From Diplodia intermedia (Eukaryota > Ascomycota > Dothideomycetes > Botryosphaeriales > Botryosphaeriaceae), in NCBI GenBank assembly GCA_021495925.1, contig JAKEKT010000025.1, forward strand, positions 1 through 64,000: a DNA stretch of 64,000 bases, given 5' to 3'. Position 1 is the first letter of the stretch, and each line of letters begins with the position of its first letter. Made by a program: the position numbers and the translations under genes. Of the stretch, positions 1 through 10,754 are shown piece after piece. The notes beneath the pieces were generated by a model. The model saw nothing but the letters and a program-made list of their open reading frames with translations, did not search any database and was not told where the DNA came from.

Positions 1-1940
1 GATCTCCTCCACCAACCACGTCTCCCAGCCCCGATTAAACGCCGCACGGGCCGTCGTATCTACACAACAATCCGTCATAACGCCACACACACACACACAC
101 ACACTTCTACCGCTTGTCTTTTGCCCCTACAACAAGTGGATCGAGCACCACTTCTACGGGCCTTTGACAGCTGAGAGAGAGGGAGAGAGGAAAAAAAGAA
201 AAAAGAGAGAGAAATGCCCCAAAACCTTGCGGACAAGGCGCGCCCGGGAAAGAAGGAGAAAAAAAGGAAAGAAACGTTTTTGCAGCGGGAGATCAGGGGG
301 CAAAAAGCAGAAAGCGCCGAAGCGGGGAGGATCGTTGACACGGTTTTGTGAGATGGGGATCGCTTACTCACTTAACATCAGACACGGGGCCGTTTCAGCC
401 CCTCCAGATCCTATCTTCGGTGGCCCCCATCTAGTCAGCTATGTACTCCACTCGCTGAATGAGCCAGGTATCAGTCGATGTGCATGCTCCACGCGTGTTA
501 CCCGTAAGCTGCATCGGCTTCAGCGTATCCGGCGTGGTCGCGTAACATTGAGCACGCGCTGCGGGATGGTCCACTGCTTTGCGAGGGAAGAGGTGTCGCT
601 TTTCTCGACTCTGGATGAATGAGGATTGCACGGTACTTCAATGTGTGTTCCGCAACTACGCTTGAATTGTGTACCGTGAAATCTTCAACGATTGGTCTCA
701 TCGTGAAGAAAGGCTGAGTATCATCTCCGTAAGGTCATGACCGGCTTCATCATCGGGAAAGATTGCAAAATGCCACCACTATCAAAGCCCAAGGTGCAAA
801 TTTCCCTCATCTGAGCATTACCATATGACCAATCAAGTTCCAAGCACCAAGGGACGAACGCAGTAACATAGTTGGTAAGGCCTGTTTTTCGCACGCCAGC
901 CCGGGACTGAGGCTCAAGGTGTCTTCCGGGTACGGCCCGCTTTCGCCCTTAATAAGAAGACCAGCGCTGCAGGAAGACACCGTGGCAGCTGCGTCTGTCC
1001 ACCCAGCGGGCCATCCAACGGCCAGCACGCATGCTTGAGTCATGCTATCCACAGACCGCATCAGCTGCGTCATAGCCGACCCTGATGATCCTCGTGCACG
1101 CGATCCGACTTGATGGACGAACAGCACGAGCTGTAAGTCCCGCGCTAGTTCATAAGCGCCTCAAAACTCTCTTTCGTGCTCTATGAATCGCCCATCGCCA
1201 TTCCCGTTTCTTGCAAATGAGATATGGTATTCGGCTGGGAACTGTTTGTGTCTTCAGACCGCAAACACCATAGCAGGGCCTGCTCATTGGATACTCGCTT
1301 GTTGGAAGCCTACGAAGTTGAACGCATATTTGCCGGGGATAGTAGATGTGATGTTGGGGAAGCAGCATGTTGCAGTGTTGATGAAAAGGGTCATGTTGTA
1401 GTGAAATGGATGGGTGACTTCTTTCTGCAACACTGCACGGATTGATGAAGGGTTCAGTTCAAAAGCAAAGATTTTCCCAAGCCAACGCCGTCTCATGCTA
1501 CGTAGACGCTAATTCCAACGGAAGGGCGCTCGATTCATCAGAGATGCGCCTAGGTAAGGAGCGGGAGTGATGATGATGGAACGTAGTATTTCCAAATGTT
1601 GATGAAAGCGGACATGGTGGAATAGATCTCGTAGACTAATGTCGGCACCGTGCCGCAGCGCTGCGACTGATCCGTAGAGTGCATGCTTGAAAGTTTCGCT
1701 TTCAGTCAAGCAGTTTCTCTAAACGCCGTCTTTCACTATCTGATTGACCCCGCGATCAAGCGCTCGGAGGCGCAAAGACATGAATGCAATAGACTCATCG
1801 TGAGGCATGTTGCACGCCACGCCAAAAATTTGATCTATGGTCATAGATCCAGAATAGTTCTGTGAAATAGTAGAGCAGGATGATTGTCAGCAAAAATCCA
1901 CCGGAGCCGGCGGCAGATTCGCTCTTGATGCTGGCCGACG
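1..1940. other. Gene-poor left edge, no supported gene
   Basis: I see no recognisable gene here. A purine-rich stretch (about 170-340) follows a CA microsatellite. One plus-strand frame is open from base 2 to the stop at 622, but its translation is low-complexity Lys/Arg-rich and matches no family I know. Several short frames between 800 and 1870 on both strands are unrecognised. The stretch lies beyond the 3' end of the minus-strand Clr5-ankyrin gene. It could include the end of a gene lying outside the window, but nothing proves this. Confidence 0.5.
83..104. repeat. (CA)n microsatellite
   Basis: An uninterrupted CA dinucleotide tract of 11 units, followed by a polypurine stretch at about 170-340. 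Confidence 0.95.
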
Positions 1941-3862
1941 CTACTTGACAAGCTGCTCGAGCACGTCGACGACGAATTCGCGCGGCAGCATCGCTTCTCC
2001 ATCCCTGCCGTCTGGTAATTTTAGGTTCTGTCGCCGCTTCAAAGTCTTCAGGATGCCACGGTAATCCCTCTCTTCTCTCCCGAGCGACAGCTGTTCGTCC
2101 ATGAAGCCCTCCATCGCCACGTGCTCCATCGCGAGGCAGACGATTCCCGCCGACGATTCAGGCAGTTCCGAGTACATCGAGACCAACTTGTCGAGGAAGG
2201 GATGTTTGAAGTGTCTCTGTAGAAACATGCGCCCCAGAACATAATGCATGTCGATCGGACATTGTTTTAGGAGCAGACATACAACATCGAAAACGTACGC
2301 CTCCTTCTGGTTGTCGTAGTCTTCCTTCCCTAAAGCCTGCTTGATGGAATCCATGTTGCCCTTGGCGCGGCAGGGATCGGCGCTGTGCTTGAAAAGTAGC
2401 CGCAAAATCTCGATGCGTGTCGGATGGCCTCTTTGGGAGTCGTACCATGTGACGGAGTCGAGAAAGTAGTCCAGCGACGTCTGGTCCCTTTTGTCGACGG
2501 CATTGGGGTCCGCGCCGAGCTCCAGGAGCATCTCTACGGCAGCGCGCGTGTCGTCCTCGATACCGGGAGAGCGGTTACAGGGGCAGCCGGCGCAGAGGGT
2601 GCGCAGGAGACCCAGCGAGGCGTTTCGGACCGAACTGAAGTCTGTTGATCGTGCAAGGAAAGAGGCCATGCTTGGCTCCACGCTGTGAAAGGCAAGGGCA
2701 TGGCCGATGGCCACCGAGACTCTGTGGCTACCGTCCGGGAGATCGTTCACCGGTGTCTGCAGGCTGAGACCAGCTTTGATGAAATCGGCGAGGAGGGCAA
2801 GTTCGTCATCTGTAGTCCCCCGCCTATATGCGTGTTGGTCAAGCCATGGCTGTACAATCAAGTATTCCAAGCCTTGGAAGTGCGCTCCAGCACCGACGAG
2901 AGTACGGGCATATCGGTTCGCGAGCAGATAATCGTCGCCGTTCGCATACTTGACTCTGCGCTTCAACACAAGCTCCAGGGCGGTTGCTCCCTCGTGTGGT
3001 CCTTCGGCTGCAGGGGCGTCGAGGAGCGCGCTCTGTGGAATGGCCAGCTGATCCATGATCCCGGGCTCCTTTGCGAACAGCGCAGCGACTTGGAGCGCAT
3101 GGAGTCCGTCTGAGTTGAGAAGAGCCATCGAAGCTCCATTTTCCAAGAGTAATCTGACGATGGAGCAATCGCCTCGTCTGATTGCGGCCATGAGCGGCGT
3201 GTCGCACGTCCGAAGGTCCTTGAAGTCGACATTCGCGCCTTCCCGCAACAGAAGCGCGACAATTTCTGGCGTTGCATCCGAGGCGGCCAGGGACAGTAAA
3301 GACTTTCCAAGCACATCTTCAAATGCTGGCTTCCCGTGGTAGATAGGGGTGAAGTCGATGTGCCAGTTGCTGATGACGAAGCGATATGGACTTTGAAGGA
3401 ACGAAACCAGACGGTCGATCTGGGATTCCAGTATGGAATCTACGAGGCTCAAGACGACTCCTTCTGGGATTTGATGTGACCCTATGCCATCCACAGGGCT
3501 GTTGGGGTGTACTCTGAACCTCATAAGCATTAATGTGAAATTCCACAAGGATTTTTTACTCACCTTTCCGGAGACGAATCAGGACTTAGTACGGGAGGGC
3601 TCCTATGAAGAGCTTTGGATGGTGGAGCAGAGTGGCGCCGTTCCTTTTTGAAGTCCCATTCGCGTAGTTTGATGCGATATGCGCGTACGCTGTATATGGT
3701 AGTATTAGTAAAGACGTCCTTCATAGCTCGAATGGTAGATACTTACGAGGCGGTGAACCCATGCGTATCCCGTAAAACTCGCAATACCTCGGTCAAAGAC
3801 TTTCCCTGCACAACATACAGCTCTCTTATCTCATCCTTCACTTGCAACCAGTCTTTCGTCAT
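1941..3862 (-). CDS. Clr5-domain ankyrin-repeat protein
   Basis: Predicted protein of 604 residues from three exons: 3747-3862, 3564-3689 and 1941-3513. Residues 1 to about 55 form a Clr5 domain, a helical and probably DNA-binding module found at the N terminus of many filamentous-fungal proteins. It starts MTKDWLQVKDEIRELY, has HGFTAS at its centre and ends in a Tyr-Arg-rich part followed by a basic WDFKKERR stretch. Intron 1 cuts this domain at HGFTAS, and its branch-like CTAAT precedes TACAG. Intron 2 is 50 nt (GTGAGT to TTCAG). About residues 150-450 hold ankyrin-type repeats with ALLLREGANVDFKD, TPLMAAIRRGD and LLLENGA. The start at 3862 is chosen because Clr5 normally sits at the extreme N terminus. 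A GTG-started reading from 3563 would really begin inside intron 2. The gene diverges from the small gene at 4525 across a palindrome-rich promoter. The target or partner is unknown; regulatory or protein-interaction roles are inference. Confidence 0.85.
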
Positions 3863-3999
3863 TCTTTCGGCGAGGTGCGTCTGGGATAGTGCAAATGTGA
3901 GGTGGATTGCGACGCAGGAACAACGGGCTGGGACGCAGCGGTTCAAGTAAGCTGGAGGCAGAAGCAGCCGTGGCTAGGTGGTGGCTTCCCATTGGTTTC

Positions 4000-4378
4000 T
4001 GCACTGTGCAAAATGCACAGTGCAATTACGCTAGCCTGGATCGGGCAGGATGTGCTGCGAGGATCCGGTGGGGCGCTGCAGTGTGCGACTCCAACGAGGC
4101 GCAGCCTTTTTGCACAGTGCAATCCAGCTCCCGCTCGGCCCGGGGTGTGTCAGCTGCGCCCCGGGAGCAGAAAACTCCCTGATTGCACTGTGCAAATGCA
4201 CTAATGCTCCTGCTCCCCTTGTTGGGCGTTGTCAAACACCAATGAACGCTGAAGGTTGCCGGTTTCAGGACGCAACATGTCCGGAGTCGTGGGTCGCATG
4301 GCGCCATCGGCTCCCGCAGTGTGTGCGCGGGAGCTGTACTTGCAGCCTTGTCGGTGCATGCGGGATTCTGCACAGTGC
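4000..4378. promoter_or_regulatory. Five copies of palindrome TGCACWGTGCA in a divergent promoter
   Basis: The 11-bp palindrome-like motif TGCAC(A/T)GTGCA occurs at 4000-4010, 4014-4024, 4111-4121, 4184-4194 and 4368-4378. The third and fourth copies extend to a perfect 16-bp inverted pair (TTTGCACAGTGCAATC at 4109-4124 and its reverse complement at 4181-4196). They enclose a second inverted pair (GCTCCCG at 4127-4133 and CGGGAGC at 4162-4168). All copies lie between the divergent starts at 3862 and 4525. By eye I did not find the motif elsewhere in the window. Clustered dyads suggest binding sites for a dimeric regulator, but a small inverted-repeat element is also possible. Confidence 0.7.
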
Positions 4379-4524
4379 AACTCATGAGAATATAACATCT
4401 CCCGCCTCGACCTCGGTGGTCTGCGAACAGCTTGTCCGCTGCACTCAAAGAATCAGTGTCCGTGGCAATCGCGAAAGCTTGCATTGTCTTGTTTCCTTCC
4501 TCCCCACGCATCATCCCAAAGACC

Positions 4525-4942
4525 ATGTCGACGACGCAGGAAGCTTCTAGCACACATACCATATTTAGGTGAGCAAGCGCCCGCTGATACTGTAAGATAC
4601 ATCTAACTTCTCTATAGTAGCTGTGAGCGCTGTGCCGACTCGGACCCAACATCCACGGGGAGTGAGGACGACAAGAAGCGCGCAATCACCCAGATTGTCC
4701 ATCAAAACGAAAGCTGGTTCCAGTTGACAGCTGAGAACTTAGCCGCACACCAACAGGCTGGCGACTCAACAAGAATTCGGCGACTGGCTCGGGCTGCTCA
4801 AGAGCTGGGATTCGAACTACCGAGCAAGAGCCTACGTTTTGAAGCATCTCCCGGCATGAGACCGACGGAACGCTGGATCAGCGATGGGTGCTATTCCGAG
4901 ACGGTCATGGCGAGCTACGGCGCCGAGACAAGGCGAAAGTGA
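4525..4942 (+). CDS. Small hypothetical protein, 122 residues
   Basis: I do not recognise the family. Exon 1 is 4525-4568 and exon 2 is 4618-4942. The intron starts GTGAGC and ends TATAG, and the reading frame runs cleanly across it to TGA. The protein begins MSTTQEASSTHTIF, has a CERCADSD stretch just after the intron, then a hydrophilic helical-looking middle (ENLAAHQQAGDSTRIRR, RAAQELGF), and ends basic (AETRRK). It has no signal peptide or membrane segment. The acceptor is a tandem TAGTAG, so splicing at 4617 or 4620 would change the protein by one serine. The gene is head-to-head with the Clr5-ankyrin gene and tail-to-tail with the hydrolase gene. The consistent splice frame supports a real gene, but expression is unproven. 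Confidence 0.55.
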
Positions 4943-5139
4943 AGGGCAACACCAAGTGGCCTTTAATCTAAGTTAGTTAGCTATCAAGCCAATGCGCGTA
5001 ACAAGTAACGACGGTATGCCTCTAGCTCCACTTCCACGCTTCTCTCCCACGCCTAGGACTCGTGCCCAGAGAAGCTTCAAGGGGACTATTGGCGGGTAAA
5101 TTCGGCGAAAGTACATCGATGAACCTTACGATGGATTAT

Positions 5140-6357
5140 TCACAGCATTTTCTTTCTGATGACTTTCGAGATATGCTGCAGCCCTTTCAAGCGCTCTTCG
5201 CCCGTCTCGCCGAGGTACAGAGACGCGACCGGCCAAGCATGGATACCGCCCTCTTCTTCTTCAACATCAACGAGTGCCCCCCCTTTCTTTAGTACGCGGA
5301 CCAATTCTCGTATCTCTGGGCCGAGAACTTCTTCAGATCCGTAGAGGAAGCACCAGCCTGCGGAAGGTGTTGCTCTTGCCCATTGCTTAAGGTCTGTACA
5401 GTTACCCGGAGAAACCATCGGGTCGTCAATGGAGATTTTGTTGCCGACGTACTGTTTGCCGTAGAGGTGGAGGCTGTCAGAGTTGAGGTAGTCGCTCGCC
5501 GTATTTCGATTGTTGGGAGAGACGAGTGTGACCCAGGGTGAAATCATGGTAGCCAGCGCTGGGAGTCCGCCGTGGTGGCGTGGATGGTTTGCAATATACA
5601 GCAGGAGACTGAGGATGAGCGTCCCACCCGCGGAATCACCGCCAACGCAGATGCGAGCGGGGTCTTCGGTAATCGAGAGGACGTGCTCGTACGCCGCAAA
5701 TGCCTGCTGGACTTGGGTTGGGTAGACGGCATCGGGCACAAGAGTGTACTCCAGCGCGAGGAGGGCTGGATTCTTGTAGCCTGCTTCTTTGAGGAGCGAA
5801 ACCCATGCGAGCAGGAACTCCATGTAGAAATAGCTGGAGCCCATTGAGAAGCCACCGCCATGGCAGTAGAGCACGACGATATCCGGCTTGGTCTCTTCAT
5901 CGAAGGTAAGCCAAACACCGTGGAAGTCATCTTTCTTTACGTCTCTCCAGGAGATGGGCGAATGAAGGTAGCCATGGCGCAGCATTCGCCATCTCAAAAA
6001 TGGCAAGGCCACAGGTTTCGAAAAGAAGACACGGCCAATGTATGCGGGCATACAGGCAAAGGCGTAGCGCACGCATCTAATGACGAAGTCTTGGAACGGA
6101 GTGGCTCGCTGAACGAACGGGGATCGACCTGCCCATGGTGTGAAGAATCTTTCCTGTACGAATTGGTAGGGTATTAAAATTACTACGAGTTGTCAGCGTC
6201 TGCATGTTGCGATAGGAGCAGTGATGATACCTATGTGGGGCAGCGCGTGAAGAACCCACGTCACCAGCTCGACAAAATCGACGTTGAGAAGCAATTGGGG
6301 AGCAAGGAAGATTAGAAAGACGACGCAGTCTATGTATGAGATTTGAGTGAGAATCAT
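5140..6357 (-). CDS. Alpha/beta-hydrolase fold-3 esterase/lipase-like protein, membrane-anchored
   Basis: Predicted protein of 389 residues from exons 6231-6357 and 5140-6182, with a 48-nt intron (GTATCA to TCGTAG). The N terminus (MILTQISYIDCVVFLIFLAP) and the next hydrophobic stretch look like a membrane anchor. The catalytic core has the oxyanion-hole HGGG at about residues 150-153 and the nucleophile elbow GGDSAGG with Ser at about 226. A late GGIHAWP carries the likely catalytic His. This layout fits the hormone-sensitive-lipase/arylacetamide-deacetylase-like branch, which includes fungal steryl acetyl hydrolases. The likely reaction is hydrolysis of an ester at the ER or another membrane; the substrate cannot be told. 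The core alone would lack a sensible start codon, so the upstream exon with its ATG at 6357 is needed. The 3' end faces the small gene that ends at 4942. Confidence 0.85.
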
Positions 6358-6946
6358 GTTGTCTGAACATTGAATAAACAGGCGTGAAAGCGACGAAGGG
6401 AGCGAGCGAGTGGGCTGACGTCTATGACGCCGACAGGCTGGGCACCTAGGCCGAAAGAAGGAATCCGCTTGGATGCAGGTAGCCACGCCGCGCACACGAC
6501 GCGTCTCGGCGGCAGATGCAGAGAGCAGAGGAAAGAGGGTGACTTGACTCGTCCGAGGCAGCGCGGGCGCAGATGACGTGAGGCGTCCGGGGTCGGCGCT
6601 GGATTAGATAAGCGGCGGGCGGTGTCACGTGCTCCTGAAATTTCCGCCGCCTCATTTGCTGCTTGGCCGGCCGCCTGCCAGCACCGTCACCACCCGACCA
6701 CTTCAAACAACCTGCTGCTTTCACGCGCCACGGGCTGGTCGCGCGCACGCAGCTGCTCCGTCTCTACGGCTCCTTATTTCTTCTCTCACCCCTCCTTCCG
6801 TTCCACCGCCGACCCCGCGCTTCAACTCCAATGCGCTGAAGCTCGCTCCACCCTCCAGCTGTCCAGCAACCACCTCCGCTCCCGCAAATTGCGCGTCTAC
6901 CCCACGCAAAGTTCTGCCGCGGATCCGAATTCGCAAGCTGGAAGCT
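6358..6946. promoter_or_regulatory. Divergent promoter and leader region
   Basis: This spacer separates the hydrolase start (-) from the RING-SR gene start (+). It is GC-rich with CT-rich stretches near 6770-6860, as expected for fungal leader DNA. A plus-strand frame is open from 6629 into the RING gene, but its translation is Pro/Ser/Ala low complexity. I therefore treat it as 5' UTR. Confidence 0.5.
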
Positions 6947-9900
6947 ATGGATCTAGCAAGGTGCGGCCCCGCCTCCAACCCCGCGACGCTGGAGCTAGAG
7001 CTGACCCGCCACCTGCACAGCTCTCTCACCCAGGAAGAAATTCCTATCAAGCTGCGATGCGCCATCTGCAACAAGCTGGTCGTCAACGCTTTCGGCCTGC
7101 CGTGCTGCGACCAATCGATATGTGGAAACTGTAAACAATCCTGCCGTTAGCATGGTCGTGAGTCAAATGCTGACCCGCCCAGGCCAATCTGCGCTGCCTG
7201 ATTCCTGTCCGGTGTGCTCGCACAGCCCACTCTCCGCCGACGACTGCAAGCCGAAAAAGAACCTGCGCCTCACTGTCAAAGCATACCTGAAGTCGGAGGA
7301 AAAGAAGCGCGACAAGGAACGCTCCGTCAGCATTGCGGCCAAGCCCGACACTCCCGTAACTCCAGGCGGGACAGCCCCGGCCGTCGTCCAATCCATAGAG
7401 CAGCCTCTCGACGCGCCCGACAATACTTTCTCGAATGCCCCGCCGGGCGCTCAAGAATCGAAAGACCAGGACCCCGGTGACGGCGCCCAGGCAAGCGAGG
7501 CGCCTCAGCTCGATACTGTAGCTTCAACTGTGGACCAGGGACAACATGAGGTGAGATGGGTGGATCTGTTTTTCGGAGCGACGCTGATAAATTCTAGGGC
7601 GCAAATGGATCCGAACTCCCCCAGGACCAAGAACCGCATGATCAGGATGCCACCGCAGAACCCGGGGCCGGAGAAGACGCAGATTCCGTAAAGAAGGAGG
7701 ATGGTCAAGACGGTCAAGAAGGAGCTCAGGAAGTTCAAGAAGCGCAAGGCGAAGGCGAAAAGCAAGCCGGAAACTGGACCGCTGGAGCGAATGGAACCCC
7801 AGGCCCCATGTTTGGAAACGGCTTTGGTTTCGATTCCAGCCAAACCGGATTCAACGGCATGAACTGGACCGGCCCCGGCGGCTTCAACCCTCTGATGATG
7901 AACGGGATGTCCAATGGCAACTGGAGCAGCTTTGGCATGATGGGTAAGCTACTCCGATCCATGGTGTTTTCTGGCGGCGGTGTTGACTTGGAAAACAGGC
8001 ATGTCCGGCATGGGCATGGACCCAATGACAATGTCCCAAGGAATGTTCGGAGGCTTTGGAGGTCAGGGCATGGGCATGAACGGAATGAACATGGGCATGG
8101 GCTACGGCGGAGGATACGGTGGCGGATGGAATGGGCAGCAGATGAGTGGCAATGACTTTGGTGGCGCAAATGCTGGCTATTATCCCGGTGGTGGATATAA
8201 TCAACAATCGCACCAGCAAGGGCATTTCCCGCAGCATCAGATGAATCATCATCACAACCAGCAGTTCGCAAAGAATAATTTCCAGAACCAGAATCGCATC
8301 CAGGGGCCCGGCGCATATCAGCAGCAGAAGCCGCTTGGTCAAGACCAGGAAGATGCGGACGCTGGTCCTGGCCAAGCTGAAGGTAGTGCTGCTGAAGGTC
8401 AGGTGTTAGGCGACGAGCAAGGCGAGACCGAGCATAAGGACCCCGCGAAGCATGCTTCGGAGGCGGATGCCGAGGACGGCACCTTCGAAAACAAAGTCCC
8501 CCCGGACCTCCAAACTCGCCGGTCGTCACAAGCAGGTTCTGGCGATGCGCACGAAGCGGACGACGAAGATAGACCTACCGACCAGGTCGATGCCACAGAC
8601 GAAACGCCAAACAACGAAGCGACATCCGGAGACGTTCCCGAGGACGGCCCAAGTGCGGAGAGCAAGGATGAAGGTGACACTAACCATGCTGTAGGACCTG
8701 ATGCCCAAGAAGGCGAGGCAGGCCAAGATCACGAAGCTGGTGAGGGGCCACTGGAAGATGCGCAACAGCAGGGTCTTCAGCAGCAAGATCATGGTTTTCC
8801 AAACCAGAACTTCCCACACCAACCCATGGGTGGATTTGGTAATGCGGACCCAACTGCAATGGGCATGGGGATGGGCATGGGCATGGGCATGGGCATGGAT
8901 CCTTCGTTCATGGGAATGCCCATGCCCGGCATGCCCGATCCTTCCATGGGCTTTGGGCCCATGAACCAGCACTTTGACTACTCAGGCCGTGGAAGAGGTG
9001 GGTTCAGAGGTGGTTACGGACGTGGCTATCAGAACTTCCGCGGAGGGTTCGGGCGTGGGATGAATGGACCTGGATTTGGACCAGGCGGTGGTGGCTTTGG
9101 AGGAAATGTCACAGTCCTAGCGGGCGGAGAACCAAAGGGCGTAGGCGTCGAGGGTGCTCCCACAGGACCCAAGGCCATGCGCGAAGGTCTACCGAACACC
9201 GGCGCCAGTGGCAGATTGGGTAGAGCAGCATTCGCTGGCGGTGTTGGCAGAGGTTTGCCGCACCAAGGATCGGCCCCTCCATCCGAGCACCAGCCAAGGT
9301 GAGTACCCTCCAAACTGTAAGAGGTCAAGTTCGAGCTTCTGACGTTGAGCAGCAAAACACCCGAGAATGGACCCAGCCGTGCCCATTCACCTTCGCGGCA
9401 GAGGTCAAAGTCGAGGTCGAAATCCCGATCTCGTTCACCGTCTCGCCGTCACCGTCACCGTCATCGGTATCACTCTGCGGATCCTGCGTCGGAGACGGAA
9501 TCGCGTGAGCGTCGCGAGGAACGGCGTCGTCACCGCTCGTCGCGTAAGCACGACGATGAAGATGAGGCTTCGTACGAGGACTCTAGGGCCCGCGGTCACA
9601 GCAAAGAGCGCCCCAGAGAATCATCTGTCGACTCATCGAGACACCGCAGCAGGCGGGAGCGTGATAAGGACCGGCATCGGTCGTCCCGCTCTCACCGTGA
9701 CCGCAGTCGCGAACACCGCCGACACCGCCACAGGTCTAGGACGCCGACCGGTGATGACCGTGATGATGCGGCCAGCATCGCGAATGGCACGGATGCTGGT
9801 AGCGAAGCCGGTAGTCGCAGAAAACGCGACAAGTACCGCGAGCGCGAGAAAGAGCGCGACCGCGACCACGATCGCAAAGACAGAGAGAAGACTCGCGACC

Positions 9901-10754
9901 GTGACCGCGACCGCGACAGGGACCGGGATAGGGATAGGGAGAAGAAGCGCTCCTCTCGCCGGGACTCCCCGTCCTACGACTACTCCGACGATGACAGGCA
10001 TCACCGGTCGTCACGCCGCCGTCGCGAGAAGGAAAAAGAAAGGGATCGTGCGGACAGAGCAGCACGTAGGGAAGAAGAGCAGGCAGAGGCCGAAGAGAGC
10101 GAGTTTAAGATCCAGGGCCGCTCCAAATCAAAGCTGCCGAACGAGTCGGCCGACTCGTCGTCCATGCCCCCTCCACCGAAAGGTATGTCCAGCTCTCGAG
10201 CATCCCCGCCGCCCTCGCAGGCGCCAAAGGGCCCCTCTTCCTCATCGTCCCGGACCCGCGATCACGACCACCGCGACCGCGAGAGGGAGAGGGACAAAGA
10301 CCGGAGAAGCTCTTCTCGCCGCAACAGCGCATCGCAATCGTCACCCACGACCGACACGGCTCCTTCGTCAAGCACCGACCCGCACACGCTTGAGCGCGAG
10401 GCACGCAACCGCGAGCGCATGCTCAAGGAAGCGCAGCGCAGGGCCTCTCTCCAGAACCCGTCGTCCACCAGCAGCAGTAGCGAGAAGAGGAAGCGCGGGT
10501 ACGAGGGATACGAGGATGAGAAATCGTTCGCCCCACCCACAGGCCCCAGCGCGGAGCGTGAACGCCACGGCGGCGGCAGCAGCAGCAGCAGCAAGAGACG
10601 CAGAGGCAGCGAGGCCGAGGCCAGCGGCAGCAAGGAAGAACGCAGCAGCAGCAGCAGGAAGAGACGGGTGAGCTACAAGTACGAAGACGAGGAAAACGAC
10701 GAGGCGAGAGCCCGGCGGGTGGAGAGCGAAAGGGAGGCGCAGCGATGGAGGTAG
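6947..10754 (+). CDS. C4C4 RING-finger protein with Met/Gly-rich middle and long SR-rich tail
   Basis: Predicted protein of 1199 residues from exons 6947-7130, 7183-7550, 7598-7943, 7999-9298 and 9353-10754. Cysteines at about 38, 41, 53, 54, 59, 62, 70 and 73 form a C4C4 RING (CAIC, LPCCDQSICGNC, CPVC). Its spacing resembles the RBBP6/Mpe1 RING of the mRNA 3'-end machinery, but no DWNN domain or zinc knuckle is visible. About residues 80-250 are acidic and low complexity. The middle is rich in Gly, Met, Asn and Gln, with (MG)n at 8859-8899 and RGG-like FRGGYGRG/FRGGFGRG. From residue 733 onward come dense RS, RD and RE dipeptides as in splicing factors. A nuclear E3 ligase linked to RNA processing is inferred. 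Retaining intron 4 would add one Arg and hit TGA at once, giving a 733-residue form without the SR tail. The start at 6947 is preferred over 6629 because the upstream frame is low-complexity leader. Confidence 0.8.
8859..8899 (+). repeat. In-frame ATGGGC hexamer repeat coding Met-Gly
   Basis: About seven ATGGG(C/G) hexamers in tandem, coding alternating Met and Gly inside exon 4 of the RING-SR gene. Scattered GMGM units near 8000-8100 code similar peptide. Such tracts are prone to length change. Confidence 0.85.

Noticed and set aside
3514..3563. A 540-codon reading of the ankyrin gene beginning at GTG 3563
   Set aside because: That GTG is the first base set of a GTGAGT donor; a 50-nt intron joins the frame to the upstream Clr5 exons, so it is not a start.
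4026..4685. Minus-strand open frame of 219 codons
   Set aside because: It overlaps the palindromic promoter and the small plus-strand gene, has no family features, and its Cys/His/Thr content comes from the repeated palindromes.
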